NCBI GenBank assembly: GCA_963931925.1
Contig: OZ007581.1
Span: 26,778,476-26,842,475, forward strand
Direction: 5' to 3'
Length of the DNA stretch: 64,000 nucleotides
Source: Onchidella celtica
Lineage: Eukaryota; Mollusca; Gastropoda; Systellommatophora; Onchidiidae
Positions 45,737-57,777 of the stretch are shown here, one piece after another. Both the position numbers and the translations under genes were made by a program. Below the pieces are notes generated by a model, which was not told the DNA's origin, made no database searches, and saw only the letters and a program-made list of their open reading frames with translations. Every line of letters starts with the position of its first letter. Positions within the stretch are counted from its first letter, which is position 1.

Positions 45737-45838
45737 CTCTCCCTTAAACTTACAAGGAAAAGGCAAAATTCGTGCACATTCCATTGATGAACTGATCAGG
45801 GCAGCCACACACACAAGTATTAATACGGCTTTCATCAT
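45737..45838 (-). CDS. Small secreted peptide gene, exon 1 (copy f)
   Basis: 34 codons as in copies c and d, with donor GAG|GTAAGT. The putative second exon is near 45155-45235. Confidence 0.4.
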
Positions 45839-46094
45839 GTCCTCACTGTGCTGCACACACAAGTCTTGCTGTTTAGTGTTTCTGGTCTACTAACTGTTAG
45901 AAACACCGAGGTCTACAATGTACTACCAATCTGTGCTACTTCATTTCATTAGGGACATAATGGTTCAACAGGTTGCATAACCACCGAGTCTTAACAGTTA
46001 TATATCTAAATCTTCAGAAATAAAGTAGAAGAGTTTTTGCCAATATTGATTCTGTTGTTTCTTTTTTTTTTTTAATCCGTTTTTAACTGTTTTG

Positions 46095-46102
46095 TATATA
46101 AA
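46095..46102 (+). promoter_or_regulatory. TATA box of the plus-strand transcript, unit A3
   Basis: TATATAAAAGCTGGTGGG. Confidence 0.45.
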
Positions 46103-46693
46103 AGCTGGTGGGAGTACAGAGTCAAGTCTGTTTTCTGTCTATTTTGACACAGTGCGCGAGATCAGTTTTCCGCCAGTTGTCTCAGTTTTGATGCAGGCGC
46201 TCGAAGTATTGACAGAGACTTGTTTCAGTCTTCCCAATGCTTGGGGTCCATTTTAACTTCATAATTTAGATCTCACACTAAAATCTAGATACTGTATAAT
46301 CATTGAGGTTTTTTGATAGACAAGATTTCAAGAAAAAAAAAGGTTGAAAAATGATGGGTATTTGTATTTTACTAATAGTGTGGGTTGTAATGAATAATGG
46401 CGTGCCTTCCTATCTTTTTGTCTGCAGTGGCACAGCACTAGGTGGGCACGCCAATTGCTGCCATGTTATTTAGTGGATGGAAAAGAGATGGAGCAATTGC
46501 CTTCACTTGTCGGTTGTATTGCTTTATGGATATAACAGTCGTGACGTGGCATTAGCCGTGTGTTTACTTTTAACTTGATACTGTGTCTTGGGATAATCTT
46601 ACTGATGTCTGCACATAATGGAGAAACCTCATGCATGGGATATCTCAAGGCATTAGGAAAAAAACTGATGATAACAGGTTTATGGCCATGGGA

Positions 46694-46955
46694 ACACCTT
46701 GGTCTACAGGTAAAGTGTTCACCTCTTATGTCCATGGTACTGGGTTCTATTCCCAGTCGGTGGAAGCGTTTGGAATGTTGGGACTTTTCTGATATTTTGC
46801 TGTCCCTGATTCGACTGTAGATAGCATCGAACACCTAGCCTTCTTGGATAAGGACGAAAAACTCGTAGAATCCATGTGCACGTTCCCAACTTACATATAT
46901 TTTGGCAGCTGGAAATCGAGAAGAGCGTCCATGCAGAAGACCTCCATGCCCCAAC
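46694..46955 (+). repeat. tRNA-derived SINE, unit A3
   Basis: Orthologous to the A2 copy. Confidence 0.8.
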
Positions 46956-49905
46956 AAAAATTTAAAATAAAGAAACAATTCTTGCCAATACAAAAAGTAC
47001 GGACATTCTTCGGAGAATGAAACATGTTAGTGCTGTACAGATTATGCACATTTACTAATACTAATGACGACATCATCTTGTTAACATATCTAAACCATAT
47101 TTAGATTTCCCTATGGGGTGGGTAGTAAAATAAATCTACAGACAAACTAGCATTTTCGTTTAAAGGTCTATAATCGGCGGTGCTATTGTTTATCTTTGTT
47201 GTCCCGGTGCCCACAATGCCCTGCCAATGCGCTGAAACCGTAACAATTGCGAATTTTACAAAGACAGTAAACAGACAAAATACGTTGTCGTTTTTTTTTT
47301 TTTTTGACTGTTCAGTTTTTAATTCTTTAGTCCGCAAATCTTGCATCGTTTTTATTCATGCTCGATTTTAAAGACAATTGTCGCTTTTAATAAACTTTTC
47401 CATGTGCTTTTCTTTCATCATTTACGTTGTGGATATTTTGTGTGTGTGTGTGTGTGTGTGTGCACTTAGAACGTTCATGAATAAATAATTATATTTCTCT
47501 TACTTAGCCTATGTTCATTATCAAATTATGAAGCCATGGAAGCCATGTTAGAGTTTACAGGACTCAAATGTGGGACAAATGAGTATGAAAATAGTCGAAG
47601 GCCGTGTCTCTTTCTTAAAACTTACGGGGACGCGACAGTAGTTTTTGAAAACTAAATATTACCCGATGCATCTCCCTTCCACATACATTCCATGGTCACC
47701 CATTTTTTTTTTGTCAAGTATGCGGTAAGCATTTATCCAAGATGTGTGATACACACAATATCATATCCTTGCCGAAGTTCTCGGCGATTTTGTCTCTATG
47801 CATTTGACTCTTTCTCAGACAAAGTGAACTTTCTCTCATAAAATGTTTCACCCATTGGTTAATTTACTGACAGTGAATTATATTTCTCTGGTAGTTTTCC
47901 AAAGCATTTGTGTGGGTATGTCAATTATCACTGTTGTCCCTCACGTTGGTCCTTGGCTTTCTTAAACATAGGGATTCTGGCTTTTGAAACAAACCCTGGG
48001 TGAGAAAAAGCCATTGGCTTTCCTACTGATGAGCTGTTCATTTTCACAATTTTTCTTTCAACTGCTGAAGGAATACGTCTTTTGTTATCCCAAATGCATG
48101 CTGAACTCGCTGATCAGAACTTTTGATTCTGCGGTACAAATAATCACACCTGGTCTCTTTATGGGAAAAAATGTAGATACGCAATGTCACTGTTTTCAGG
48201 GCCACAAATCTGCACGTACGAGAAATATCATCTCAACTTAGATGAAAGGTAAAAACAATTACTACGGTATTCTTTAAAATGAGAAGACAGAAGATGTACT
48301 TTCATTCCCTTATACAAATATAAAATGAACACATGAATTAGAATTTTGCACATGTATTTGTTTTATTCTCTACTGAATGTGTTCCAGCATCATGGCTGTG
48401 TTATCACCTGTATTTTACTTGAAAGGCTTACACCTAACTGACCCATCTTTGCACCTGCAGGTGTAATGGTAAAGATACTCCTGTACCACCCTACCGTGGT
48501 CATACGTCTGAGAAGATGCAAAAGATTAAGACATGAATAATTATGGATTAAATCTCCCTTCCATGGTCGTCGCTCTTTGTGCGTTATGCGTGCGTATTAG
48601 GGACCGAAACTGTAGGGGCAGACGATGCCTTCACCTAAATCGACAATGGCGTCATCGAGAACATTTTAATATTTTACGTCCGTTCTAAGGGAGCAAGTAT
48701 TATGCCTTGGAAGAAATTCGAATACAATGCATATTTTATTTTCAAACTATGCACGGCGTCTGGACCCCAGTTTCGGTGCATAAAGCGCATCAAAAGTTTT
48801 TGAGGTATACAACATGGAAAAGAGCCTTTAGACATGGATCAAATGATGTTCAAAAGATTAATCGTAGCAAGTAAAGTGATTTGTGGTTAAGTCCTTGTAT
48901 CAGTGTTCCTCATACACTTTGGCTTCAACTAAAACCCGCATACTCTTGTACCTAATTTCCTTGTGGACCTGAACATTTTGTATTTTTTAACTCGCCTACT
49001 CACTCAGTAAACAGTACATCTACCAACTAAGAGAGAAAGACACACTAGATCGTTTATGCCCTCCACAATTCGCCTCCACAGGTCTGTTTACCTAGATGTG
49101 TGCCATATTTTACTAAGGTTCCATGTCATGTTACGTCATCAATGTAATGAATCGCTACTTGAGTTATGATGCGCTTATGTAATGATGCGTTTGATGTGTG
49201 GACTATGTATGACTTACTCTGAACGTTCTGTGAAAGTGAATTATAAAAGAATAGCTGAGTTCCCGGCCCTGCCCGGGATAAATGGATTTATTAGTTTCAG
49301 TTCTTGGTGATTATTATGGACACGCTTCATTTTGCCTGTTCCTTTAGCTTTATTTTTGTTTGTTTGTTTGTTTTTAGATAAGTTTTACTGCTCCCCATTT
49401 GCGCGTTGACATCCTGCGCGTCCCGCCAGCATCCGTCAAATGGCTACGATTTGCGCACGGGTTAGTTTGTTTGCACATCGCAGGAAGTGATGACGTCATG
49501 TGTTAATGGAAAAGAAATATTACAATATTTTCCTAGGCCCTGCAGCGTCAATCTCCCAATTCGAGACCCTTTCTTTTTCCTGGTCTAGGCACATTGAGAA
49601 CACACATACAATGTTTCATATTTGATAGCCTTAGAACTCAATCTCATCATTCAAACCAGTCGTAACCTGAAGTTGTTTTGTGAGTGTGATGATCCCGATA
49701 CCGGAACCAACCTCAATTACGTACAGTTGCCGAAAAAATCGACCGAACGCCAATGTGTCGCAACCTAGAAACTAATATAAACGTTCTGCGAGTTGTTAAT
49801 TATTTTGTTTATTTTCAGTGCCGGGGACACGACCACGGTCTACACTAAGCGTTGTATAAAATCTGAGGGCCACCAAATCAGCATTAACGGAGGGGTAGCG
49901 AGGCA

Positions 49906-50210
49906 AATGTCAATACTTCGAGCGGCCGCATCAAAACTGAGACAGCTGGCGAAAAACTGATCTCGCGCACTATGTCAAAATAGACAGAAAACAGACTTGA
50001 CTCTGTACCCCCACCAGCCTCGCTGGCAAACAATGGCGAACTTGACAAAGCCAATATACAGAAAAAATACGGATTTTTTTCCACTGTTCAGCTATCATTG
50101 TTTAGTCCGCAGATCTTTGCATTGTTTTTATTGATGACTGATTTAATGAAGATTGTCCGTTGAATTTTCAGAAACTTTTCTCCTTTGCTTTTTCTTTTTA
50201 CAGCGACTTT
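49906..50210. other. Rearrangement junction of array pieces
   Basis: About 49907-50018 is an inverted copy of the B-type TATA/first-exon region (41390-41505). 50020-50200 is a forward copy of B body (42590-42770). From about 50202 forward B start sequence resumes at the point equivalent to 41505. Confidence 0.85.
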
Positions 50211-52277
50211 CCCAATCCTCGGGGTCCCGTTTAACTTCATACAATATCTCACACTAAAATCCAGATGCTGTATAATTATAGAGCTGTTTTTGATACACTG
50301 GTGTGGGAAGTAGGTCAAGTCACTCTGCAACCTATGGTGCATCGAGGCGAGACAAAAGGGTGGAAATGGTGCTTGCTTGTTTGTACTGCTAGTGTGGATT
50401 GTAATGAAAAGTGGCATTGCTCTCTTTGTGTCTGCAGTGGCGCAGCAATAGGTGGGCACGCCAATTGCTGCCATCTTTTTTAGTGGATGGAAAAGAGATG
50501 GAGCAGGTGCCTTCACTTGCCGGTTGTATTGCTTTATGGATATAACAGTCGTGACGCGGCATTAGCCGTGTGTCCACTTTTAACTTGATACTGTGTCTTG
50601 GGATAGTCTTGGTGATGGCTGCACAAAATGGAGAAACCTCATGCGTGGATATCTCAAGGCATTAGGAAAGAAACTGATGATAACAGGTTTATGGCCATGA
50701 GGACACTTTGGTCTAGACGTAACGTGTTCACCTCTCATGTCGATGGTACTGGGTTCTATTCCCAGTCGGTGCAAGCGTGTTGGAATTTTGCAATTTTTCT
50801 GATATTTTGCTGTCCCTAATTCGAAAGTAGATAGGACCGAATACCTAGTCTTCTCGGATAAGGACGAAAAACATTGGAGGGCCCATGTGCACATTCCTCA
50901 CTTACATACACCTTGGCAGTTGGAAATCAAGAAGAGCATGCCGAAGAGCAAAATATTAAAAAAAATAAAAGAGAGAGAGAAACAATCCTTACCAATACAA
51001 AACGAACTGACATTCTTCGGAGACGGCAAAAGAAAAAAAAAAAAGGAACATGTTAGTGCTGCACAAATTATGTGAAAAGCAGAATTTTACATGGATTAAA
51101 TTATGCATATTTAAGAAGTGCAACATTATTTTATTAGCTATATATTATTCCCTATTTAGATTTCCCTATGGAGTAGGTTGCCTAATTAAATCTACAGACA
51201 AACTAGCATTTTAATTTCAAGGTCAATAGTCGGCCTGTCTTTTTGTCCATCTAAATTGTCCATGAGACCACAATGGCTTGCCAATGCGCTGAAACGGTAA
51301 ACAACGGCTAAGTTGACAAAGCCAATATATACAGAAAAAATACTGATTTTTTTCCACTGTTCAGCTATCATTGTTTAGTCCGCAAATCTTGCAGTTTTTA
51401 TTGATGATCGATTTAATGAAGATTGTCCATTGAATTTTCATAAACTTTTTCATGGAAACTAATATTGTTTATTTTTATTTTTCCAATTAGACTGTTCATG
51501 AATACATAATTATGTTTGTTTTACTTCAGCTTTGTTAATTGGAGCAATACAGGCCATGTTAGAGTTTACAGCACACAAATGTGGGATAAAATGAGTGTGA
51601 AAACTGCCCAAGGGCGTGTCTCTGTCACTGTGACAGTAGTGGTGAAAACTAAATACTGCTCGATGCATCTCCCCCTTCTATACATTCCATGGACACCCAA
51701 TTTTTTACAAACTATATAATGAGCATTTATCCAAGATTTGGTGAGATATACACAATATCGTATCCTTTGCGATGTTTTCAGTGATTTTGTCTCTATGTAC
51801 TTGGCCCTGGCCCCGACGAGATGAACTTTCTCTCATAAAATGTTTCACCCATTGGTTAATTTACTGACAGTGAATTATATTTCTCTGGTAGTTTTCCAAA
51901 GCATTTGTGTAGGTATGTCAATTATCACTGTTCTCCCTCACGTTGGTCCTTGGCTTTCTTAAACATAGGGATTCTGGCTTTTGAAACAAACCCTGGGTGA
52001 GAAAAAGCCATTGGCTTTCCTACTGATGAGCTGTTCATTTTCACAATTTTTCTTTCAACTGCTGAAGGAATGCGTCTTTTGTTATCCCAAATGCATGCTG
52101 AACTCGCTGATCATTACTTTTGATTCTATGATACAAATATACACACCTGGTCTCTCTGTGGGGGACAATTGTACAGACGCAATGTCATTGTTTTCAGGGC
52201 CACTTTAATCTGCAGTTAGGAGAAGTATCATCTGAACTTGGATGAGAGGTAAAAACAGTAATTATTATTCTTTAAAA

Positions 52278-52806
52278 AAGCTACAACAAAACCCCTAGTA
52301 GTCCTATGGACTCGGAAACTGCACAACGCCCCGACCTGAAATTTGGCACAAAGAATTATGGGATAGCGAACATTGTTCCTATCGCTATACACAAACTAAG
52401 CATTTTGTTATTTCTGAGTTAATCGGTAAATGCGGTTATAATTAAAGATAAATTCACGAGAGCGTTTGATCCGAAATTTACGATCAATAAGATATTGATG
52501 TATGTTTCTAATAATAGCCCAATTCCGCCTACACATGACGTTATCACTTCCTGCGATGTGTTCATTAACAAACAAACTAACCGTGCGCAAATCATTGCCA
52601 TTTGACGGATGCTGACGGGATGCGCAGGATGTCAACGCGCAAGGGGAGAGCAGTAAAACTTATCTAAAAAAAAACAAACAAACAAAAATAAAATAAAGCT
52701 AAAGGAACAGGCAAAATGAAGCAGGTCCATAATAATCACCCAGAACTGAAACTAATAAATCCATTTATCCCGGGCAGGGCCGGGCCTGGGCGGGCAAGTC
52801 AGCTAG
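52278..52806 (-). mobile_element. Inserted CCCGG-type element with 10-bp duplications
   Basis: TTCTTTAAAA occurs at 52268-52277 and 52807-52816 around the insert. On the minus strand it starts CTAGCTGACTTGCCCG and CCCGGGATAAATGG, like the A-unit elements, and ends in GGGGTTTTGTTGTAGC. A 10-bp A/T-rich duplication suggests LINE-style integration. Confidence 0.75.
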
Positions 52807-53785
52807 TTCTTTAAAATGAGAACATTTATTAATACTATTATTAATACGTATACGCCCCTGACCAACATCCCCCCCCCCCCAAAAAAAAAACAAAAAAACT
52901 TCATGTTCTTCCATACACTGACACATTCATAAAATCAAGACACGAAACAGAATTTTACACATGTGTTTGTTTAATTCTCTCCTTCATTGTGTTCCTGCAT
53001 CACGGCAGTGTTATCATCTGTATTTTACTTAAAAGGCTTACACCTAACTCTCCCTGTATAACACCTGCAGGTGTACCTTGGAATTGCGTCCGTTATCGTC
53101 GCACCGTGTTCATACAACTGAGACGGTGCAAAAAAGTAAGACATGAATATGGATTAAAGCTCCCTTCCATGGTCCTGGCTCTTGGTGCGTTGTACGTACG
53201 TATTACGGACCGAAACCGTAGGGTCAGAAGATCTCCTTACTTAAGTCGGTAATAGCGTCATCGAGAACATTTTAACATTTTACATCCGTTCTATATCTAC
53301 GGACGCATTTCTTGTCCCTTGGAAGAACCGCGAATAAAATGCCTATTTTCAAACTATGCACGGCCTCTGGACCCCAGGTTCGGTGCATAAAACGCAACAA
53401 AAGCTTTTGAAGTATGCATCATGGAAAAGAGCCTTTAGACATGGATCAAATGCTGTTCAAAATGATTAATCGTTGCAAGTAAAGTGATGTATGGTTAAGT
53501 ACTTGTATTCATGTTCCCCACACACTTTGGCCTCAAGTGAAACCCACATACGTTTGTACCTAGTTTCATTATGAACCTGAACATTTTGTATTTTTTAACT
53601 CGCCTACGCCCTCACTAAACGGTTCATCTATCAACTGAGAGAGGAGGACACACTAGAACGTTTATGCCCTCCACAATTCGCACCCACAAGTCTGTATACC
53701 TAGATGTTCCATATTTTTACTAAGGTTCCATGTCATGTTACGTCACGTATGTAATGAATCTCTTCCTGAGTTATGATACGTTTTT

Positions 53786-53960
53786 CAGGGAAGCCAAAAT
53801 TCAGGTTTTTCAGTTTTTTTTCAGCTTTTTCCGTATATTTAATTGTATATTGTATGTTAGTGATTATTTAAAAACTGTTTAAAAAATGTTTGTTTTGATG
53901 CGAACAAGATGACACGTTTATTTTTCAGGTTTTTTTTTCAAAAATCATTTGGTATCCCTG
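53786..53960. mobile_element. Small MITE with CAGGGA ends
   Basis: The left end CAGGGAAGCCAAA and the right end, reverse-complemented CAGGGATACCAAA, bound 175 bp of T-rich sequence absent from the other units (the equivalent reads GATGCGTTTATGTAATG). A T run is duplicated at the borders. Confidence 0.65.
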
Positions 53961-54699
53961 TTTTATGTAATGATGCACTTGATGTGTGAACTATGTGTGA
54001 TGTGGTCTTAAGTTAAACGCTCTGTGAAAGTGAATTATAAAAGATTATACTATCTTATCTTATCTTATCTTATCTTATTTTATCTTATATCTATCTGTTT
54101 AATGTGTCAGTAAATTACCAATGCCTTTGATTTCTGTGTAATAAACCCTTAACAAATCAAACTATCAGTCTGTCAGTATCCCGAGCAAACCAATTTGCCT
54201 GCTTTTTTAGTGATATTATGTCTATATTAATTATAACAATGTAACAAATCTACCTAATTACCTTCCTGGTTCAAAATTCACACATCCATCTCTCTAAATA
54301 CCTAAATCACGTACTGCCTATCTACCTACGTACCTGCCTACCCATATACCTACCCATATAATATACCCATGCAATAACAGACTATTCCAAGTACCTACTT
54401 ACCTACAAACCAACCTCGTTGTTCTACTTTTGTCCACGCCACCACCGAATCTACATGTTTGCATCTAATCTCTATAACTAATTAAACTATTGGTCCATTA
54501 CGGACATGCTAAAAAACCGACATATAAAGGAGTGACATAAGTACAGTTTTAAAGCAGTGGCATGCGGTGTTCAAAAGTATACACATGAGATCAGTAGGGA
54601 TTCCGCCTTGCGTTTGAAAAATGTTTTGACATTGTAACTCTTCATTACGACAGTATTTGTGTCACTCCTTCAGAACGTGTCTCCCGTTTGCCAGTTCTT

Positions 54700-54810
54700 G
54701 ATACTAACCTTCCCCAGAAACGTACAACTCTGAGGGAACATTGGTGGATATTCCATTGTTGAAATGATCAGGACAGCCACACACACAAGTAGCAATGCGC
54801 TTTACATCAT
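54700..54810 (-). pseudogene. Small secreted peptide gene copy g, disabled
   Basis: The start reads ATG ATG TAA, so translation would stop at codon 3. The rest of the signal peptide, one Cys (Q-S-C) and G-K-V-S-I-K-N-W are still recognisable. The first mature Cys codon has become Tyr (M-E-Y-P). A second-exon-like block is at 54110-54200. Confidence 0.7.
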
Positions 54811-54899
54811 GTCCTCACTGTGCTGCATACACAAGTCTTGTTGTTGAGTGTTTCTGGTCTACTATTAGAAACACCGAGGTGTACAATGTAGGCGTACAA

Positions 54900-56900
54900 C
54901 CAATTTGTGTTCCTGGATTTCATTAGGGACATAATGGTTCAATAGGTTGCATAATCACCGAGTCCTAACTTCCATAAAATATCTAAATCTTCAGAAATAA
55001 AATAGAAGGGTTTTGCCGGTATTGATTCTGGTTGTTTTTTTTCTGTTATGTTCTAGAACAGACGGTCTTTAAAGATGTAAAAGAATATATGGCAGAATCG
55101 TTATAGAGGTGGAAACAAGTTACCTATGTCGGGCTCTCCCCTGCATCTCGTTTGTTCGTGATGTGCTTTTCTGGGACCTTGTGTTTAAGTCTTTATTTCA
55201 GGAGGATCGCTTGTATTTACACCTCACCTTTCCTAGTTTTATTTGGCTGCTTCTTCACACTGTGTGTTTCTATGGTAGGGATTCGTCTTTTAAAATCTCC
55301 TCTTGACTTTCAACTGCCAGGGTAGGCCAAGACTATTCATTTGTAAATTTCCGAAACTGCCATTCAGGCTGAAGTGTGGGGCAAAATAAGAGCGGAACTT
55401 GCACCACAGTGGAACACTCTGCCCACTATCTTCTGATCGTATAAGATTGTTGTTTTATTCCTTCACAAAACTGGTGATGTAGACCATCCAGCCGCGACCC
55501 GTCACCACCTCAGTTATCAGATACCGTAAAATGGGATGGTTCTTTCCTTGCGCCTCTATAAAAAGCGTGCACGGTGTTTGCTCATTGGTCCGGGACAGGA
55601 CAAAATTAATGAGCACTGCATGAAAACAGTGCTTTGGATAATGACAACTTAATAATAGTCTTTTGTTACAGTGGTAGTGCCACTAAAAAGAAATGGCCAC
55701 AGTTTTCCTAAAGCGACTGATTTTATACATGTCATTATGAAACTAGCTAATTACTGGTGCCAGTCTCTTTTGTGAACACACAAACACAATGTTCGCTTTC
55801 ATTTATATAGATATGCCAGTTCGATAATTAGATGGACATTGATGAATATATTAAGGGATTGAACAAGAGCATTGGAGTACGCAAAAGGATGGCGTAGGCA
55901 GATGGCATGCATAAATTATATAGATTAGATGACATCCAGACTGAATCATAATCAGCTGCAGCTTCGGTCCAATCTCACCAAAATCAAATCATCACTCAAG
56001 TTGTATAGGGAGTTTGAATTTCAGTTTAGGTTTTTACGGCGCGTCGACACGATAACGGCCACTTTGCGCCCTTCACTGTCTATTTGGACGCACTTTCTTT
56101 ATTTATATTTCGTATTCAGAGCTGTCAAGTTTAGCATTATTATAATTAAATACCAGTTTTGCCATTTTCAGGATAGCGACTGCGGTCATGACAAGATATC
56201 TCAAAAACTACTTAAACTACTGGCTTGAAACTTTGCCTAGCAGTTCTTGGTGGTATGCAGGCGGCAATAGACTATTCCTAAAGTTATTGACCCATAACTT
56301 TTGGAGTAAGCTAGATTTTGGTATACTGATCCCCCATAAATTTCGGAAAAATTGTCCCCCATGACTTTGAAAAATCATAGAAAAAAATGTAGCAACAGTA
56401 TCTACATGAAAATAGTCTAAAGTCTGTGTAGCATTACTTTCTACACTGATGCCAAGTTTAAAAATGATACCTATGTAACTCTTTGAGATACCTTGTCACA
56501 ACTATGTGGCATATTTGGGGTTCGGCACCCCCTAACGATGTTTATTTTGTGCCCCCATCCTTTATTAAGGAGAAATTGGGCATGAAATGGTGTTTCTGTA
56601 TGTTTCTAACCTGTATCTAACTCGCTGTGGTATTTTCAGTTCATTTATGCCAAGAATTCTATTTGCCAGTTTAACCTAACCTTAATAATGAATTCCGTTG
56701 GCAAATATCAGGGGCGCAAGCTAAATAACTTCCAGCGGGATCGTCAATGAATCACTGAATGAGTCAAATCCCTTTGCATCTCATCCAAAATGGCGATGGG
56801 CATACTTTCTGTAGTTACATAATTTGAGCGTCTGTGATCGTACGCAATAGCCTGATCGGCACTCAGCAATAGGACCGCATCATTTTGTAAGGATAGAAGC
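54900..56900. other. Unassigned sequence between units C and D
   Basis: 54900-55040 still resembles the region beyond the peptide start codon in other units. The remainder to 56900 shows no match to the array. A 99-codon ORF at 55929-56228 has no recognisable domain. Confidence 0.35.
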
Positions 56901-57158
56901 GTATGGTAGACCGAACTATCAAAGAGGTATGATATACAATGTTTGCCAACTTGACCGTTGATGATTTCTGAAAGCTAACGATCTGAAATTGCTATCACAC
57001 CTTCCTTCTGCTGACCAAGATCTACCGTTTCGTACCTGTATCAATTTGCCCCCGTGGGTGGATCTCCCAAGGTATGACATACACTGATACATGTAGTAAT
57101 GACTGAGGTGTTGACTGAGGTGTTGCTCACTCATATCGCAGCCGTATTCCTTATTCCC

Positions 57159-57164
57159 GATAGG

Positions 57165-57260
<96 letters not shown>

Positions 57261-57436
57261 CAGACTAATAGATAGATAGACAGACAGATAGATAGATGAC
57301 AGACAGACAGACAAATAGATAGACAGATATATAGTCTGATGAGATAGATAGATAGAGACAGATTGAAAGAAAGATAGATAGATAGAGGCAGATAGATAGA
57401 CAGACAGACAGACGACAGACAGACAGATAGATAGAT
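57159..57436. repeat. Compound (GATA)n/(GACA)n microsatellite
   Basis: About 280 bp, a shorter counterpart of 15042-15595 with the same flanks. The minus-strand Y-L-S-I frames are artefacts. Confidence 0.97.
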
Positions 57437-57777
57437 GGTCACTTGGCTGATAAGTGATATTGATTCCACTACCGATCACATGACAGCAGCTTCTCCCTCC
57501 AGCTGCCACGTTGTAATGCATGAATGTGAAGGTCGTACTATACAATCATAATGTCAACATTTAGTATTGCCATAACCGCTGGCAATATTGGCTGTCTCTG
57601 TATAATGTCTTTTCTAATTAGCTTACAACTCCATTATTGCATGTACTAAATTTTATAATCACTCTTGTGAAATAATTATTCAAGTTTTGTCAGGTCAACG
57701 TCGGCGGAAAGATAATTCAAAAACAAAAGGTGCAAAATTAGAAATGGTGAACCCTAACCCCCCCAAAAAAACACCAC

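Larger units (their letters stand above)
41141..45838. repeat. Array unit B3
   Basis: 4698 bp, no LINE. Almost identical to B2 after the first part, with a B1-type start. Confidence 0.85.
45839..49905. repeat. Array unit A3, truncated
   Basis: Follows A1 closely (including the CCCGG element from 49253) until GGGGTAGCGA at about 49905, where it jumps into a rearranged segment. The peptide gene expected about 500 bp further on is missing. Confidence 0.85.
50210..54810. repeat. Array unit C (diverged)
   Basis: It begins like B (possible Cys-rich exon, SINE at about 50703-50960), then follows A-like body (51840-52110). It carries two private insertions (52278-52806 and 53786-53960), (ATCTT)n at 54053-54085, and ends in the peptide pseudogene. 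Confidence 0.75.

Noticed and set aside
22267-50000. CRISPR-like regular spacing of repeats
   Set aside because: Units are kilobase-scale duplications with shared interior, in an animal genome. No short repeat/unique spacer pattern exists.
55929-56228. 99-codon plus-strand ORF
   Set aside because: No domain, no splice or promoter context, composition like its surroundings.
56919-57545. 208- and 112-codon minus-strand ORFs
   Set aside because: Same artefact, from the second GATA/GACA tract.
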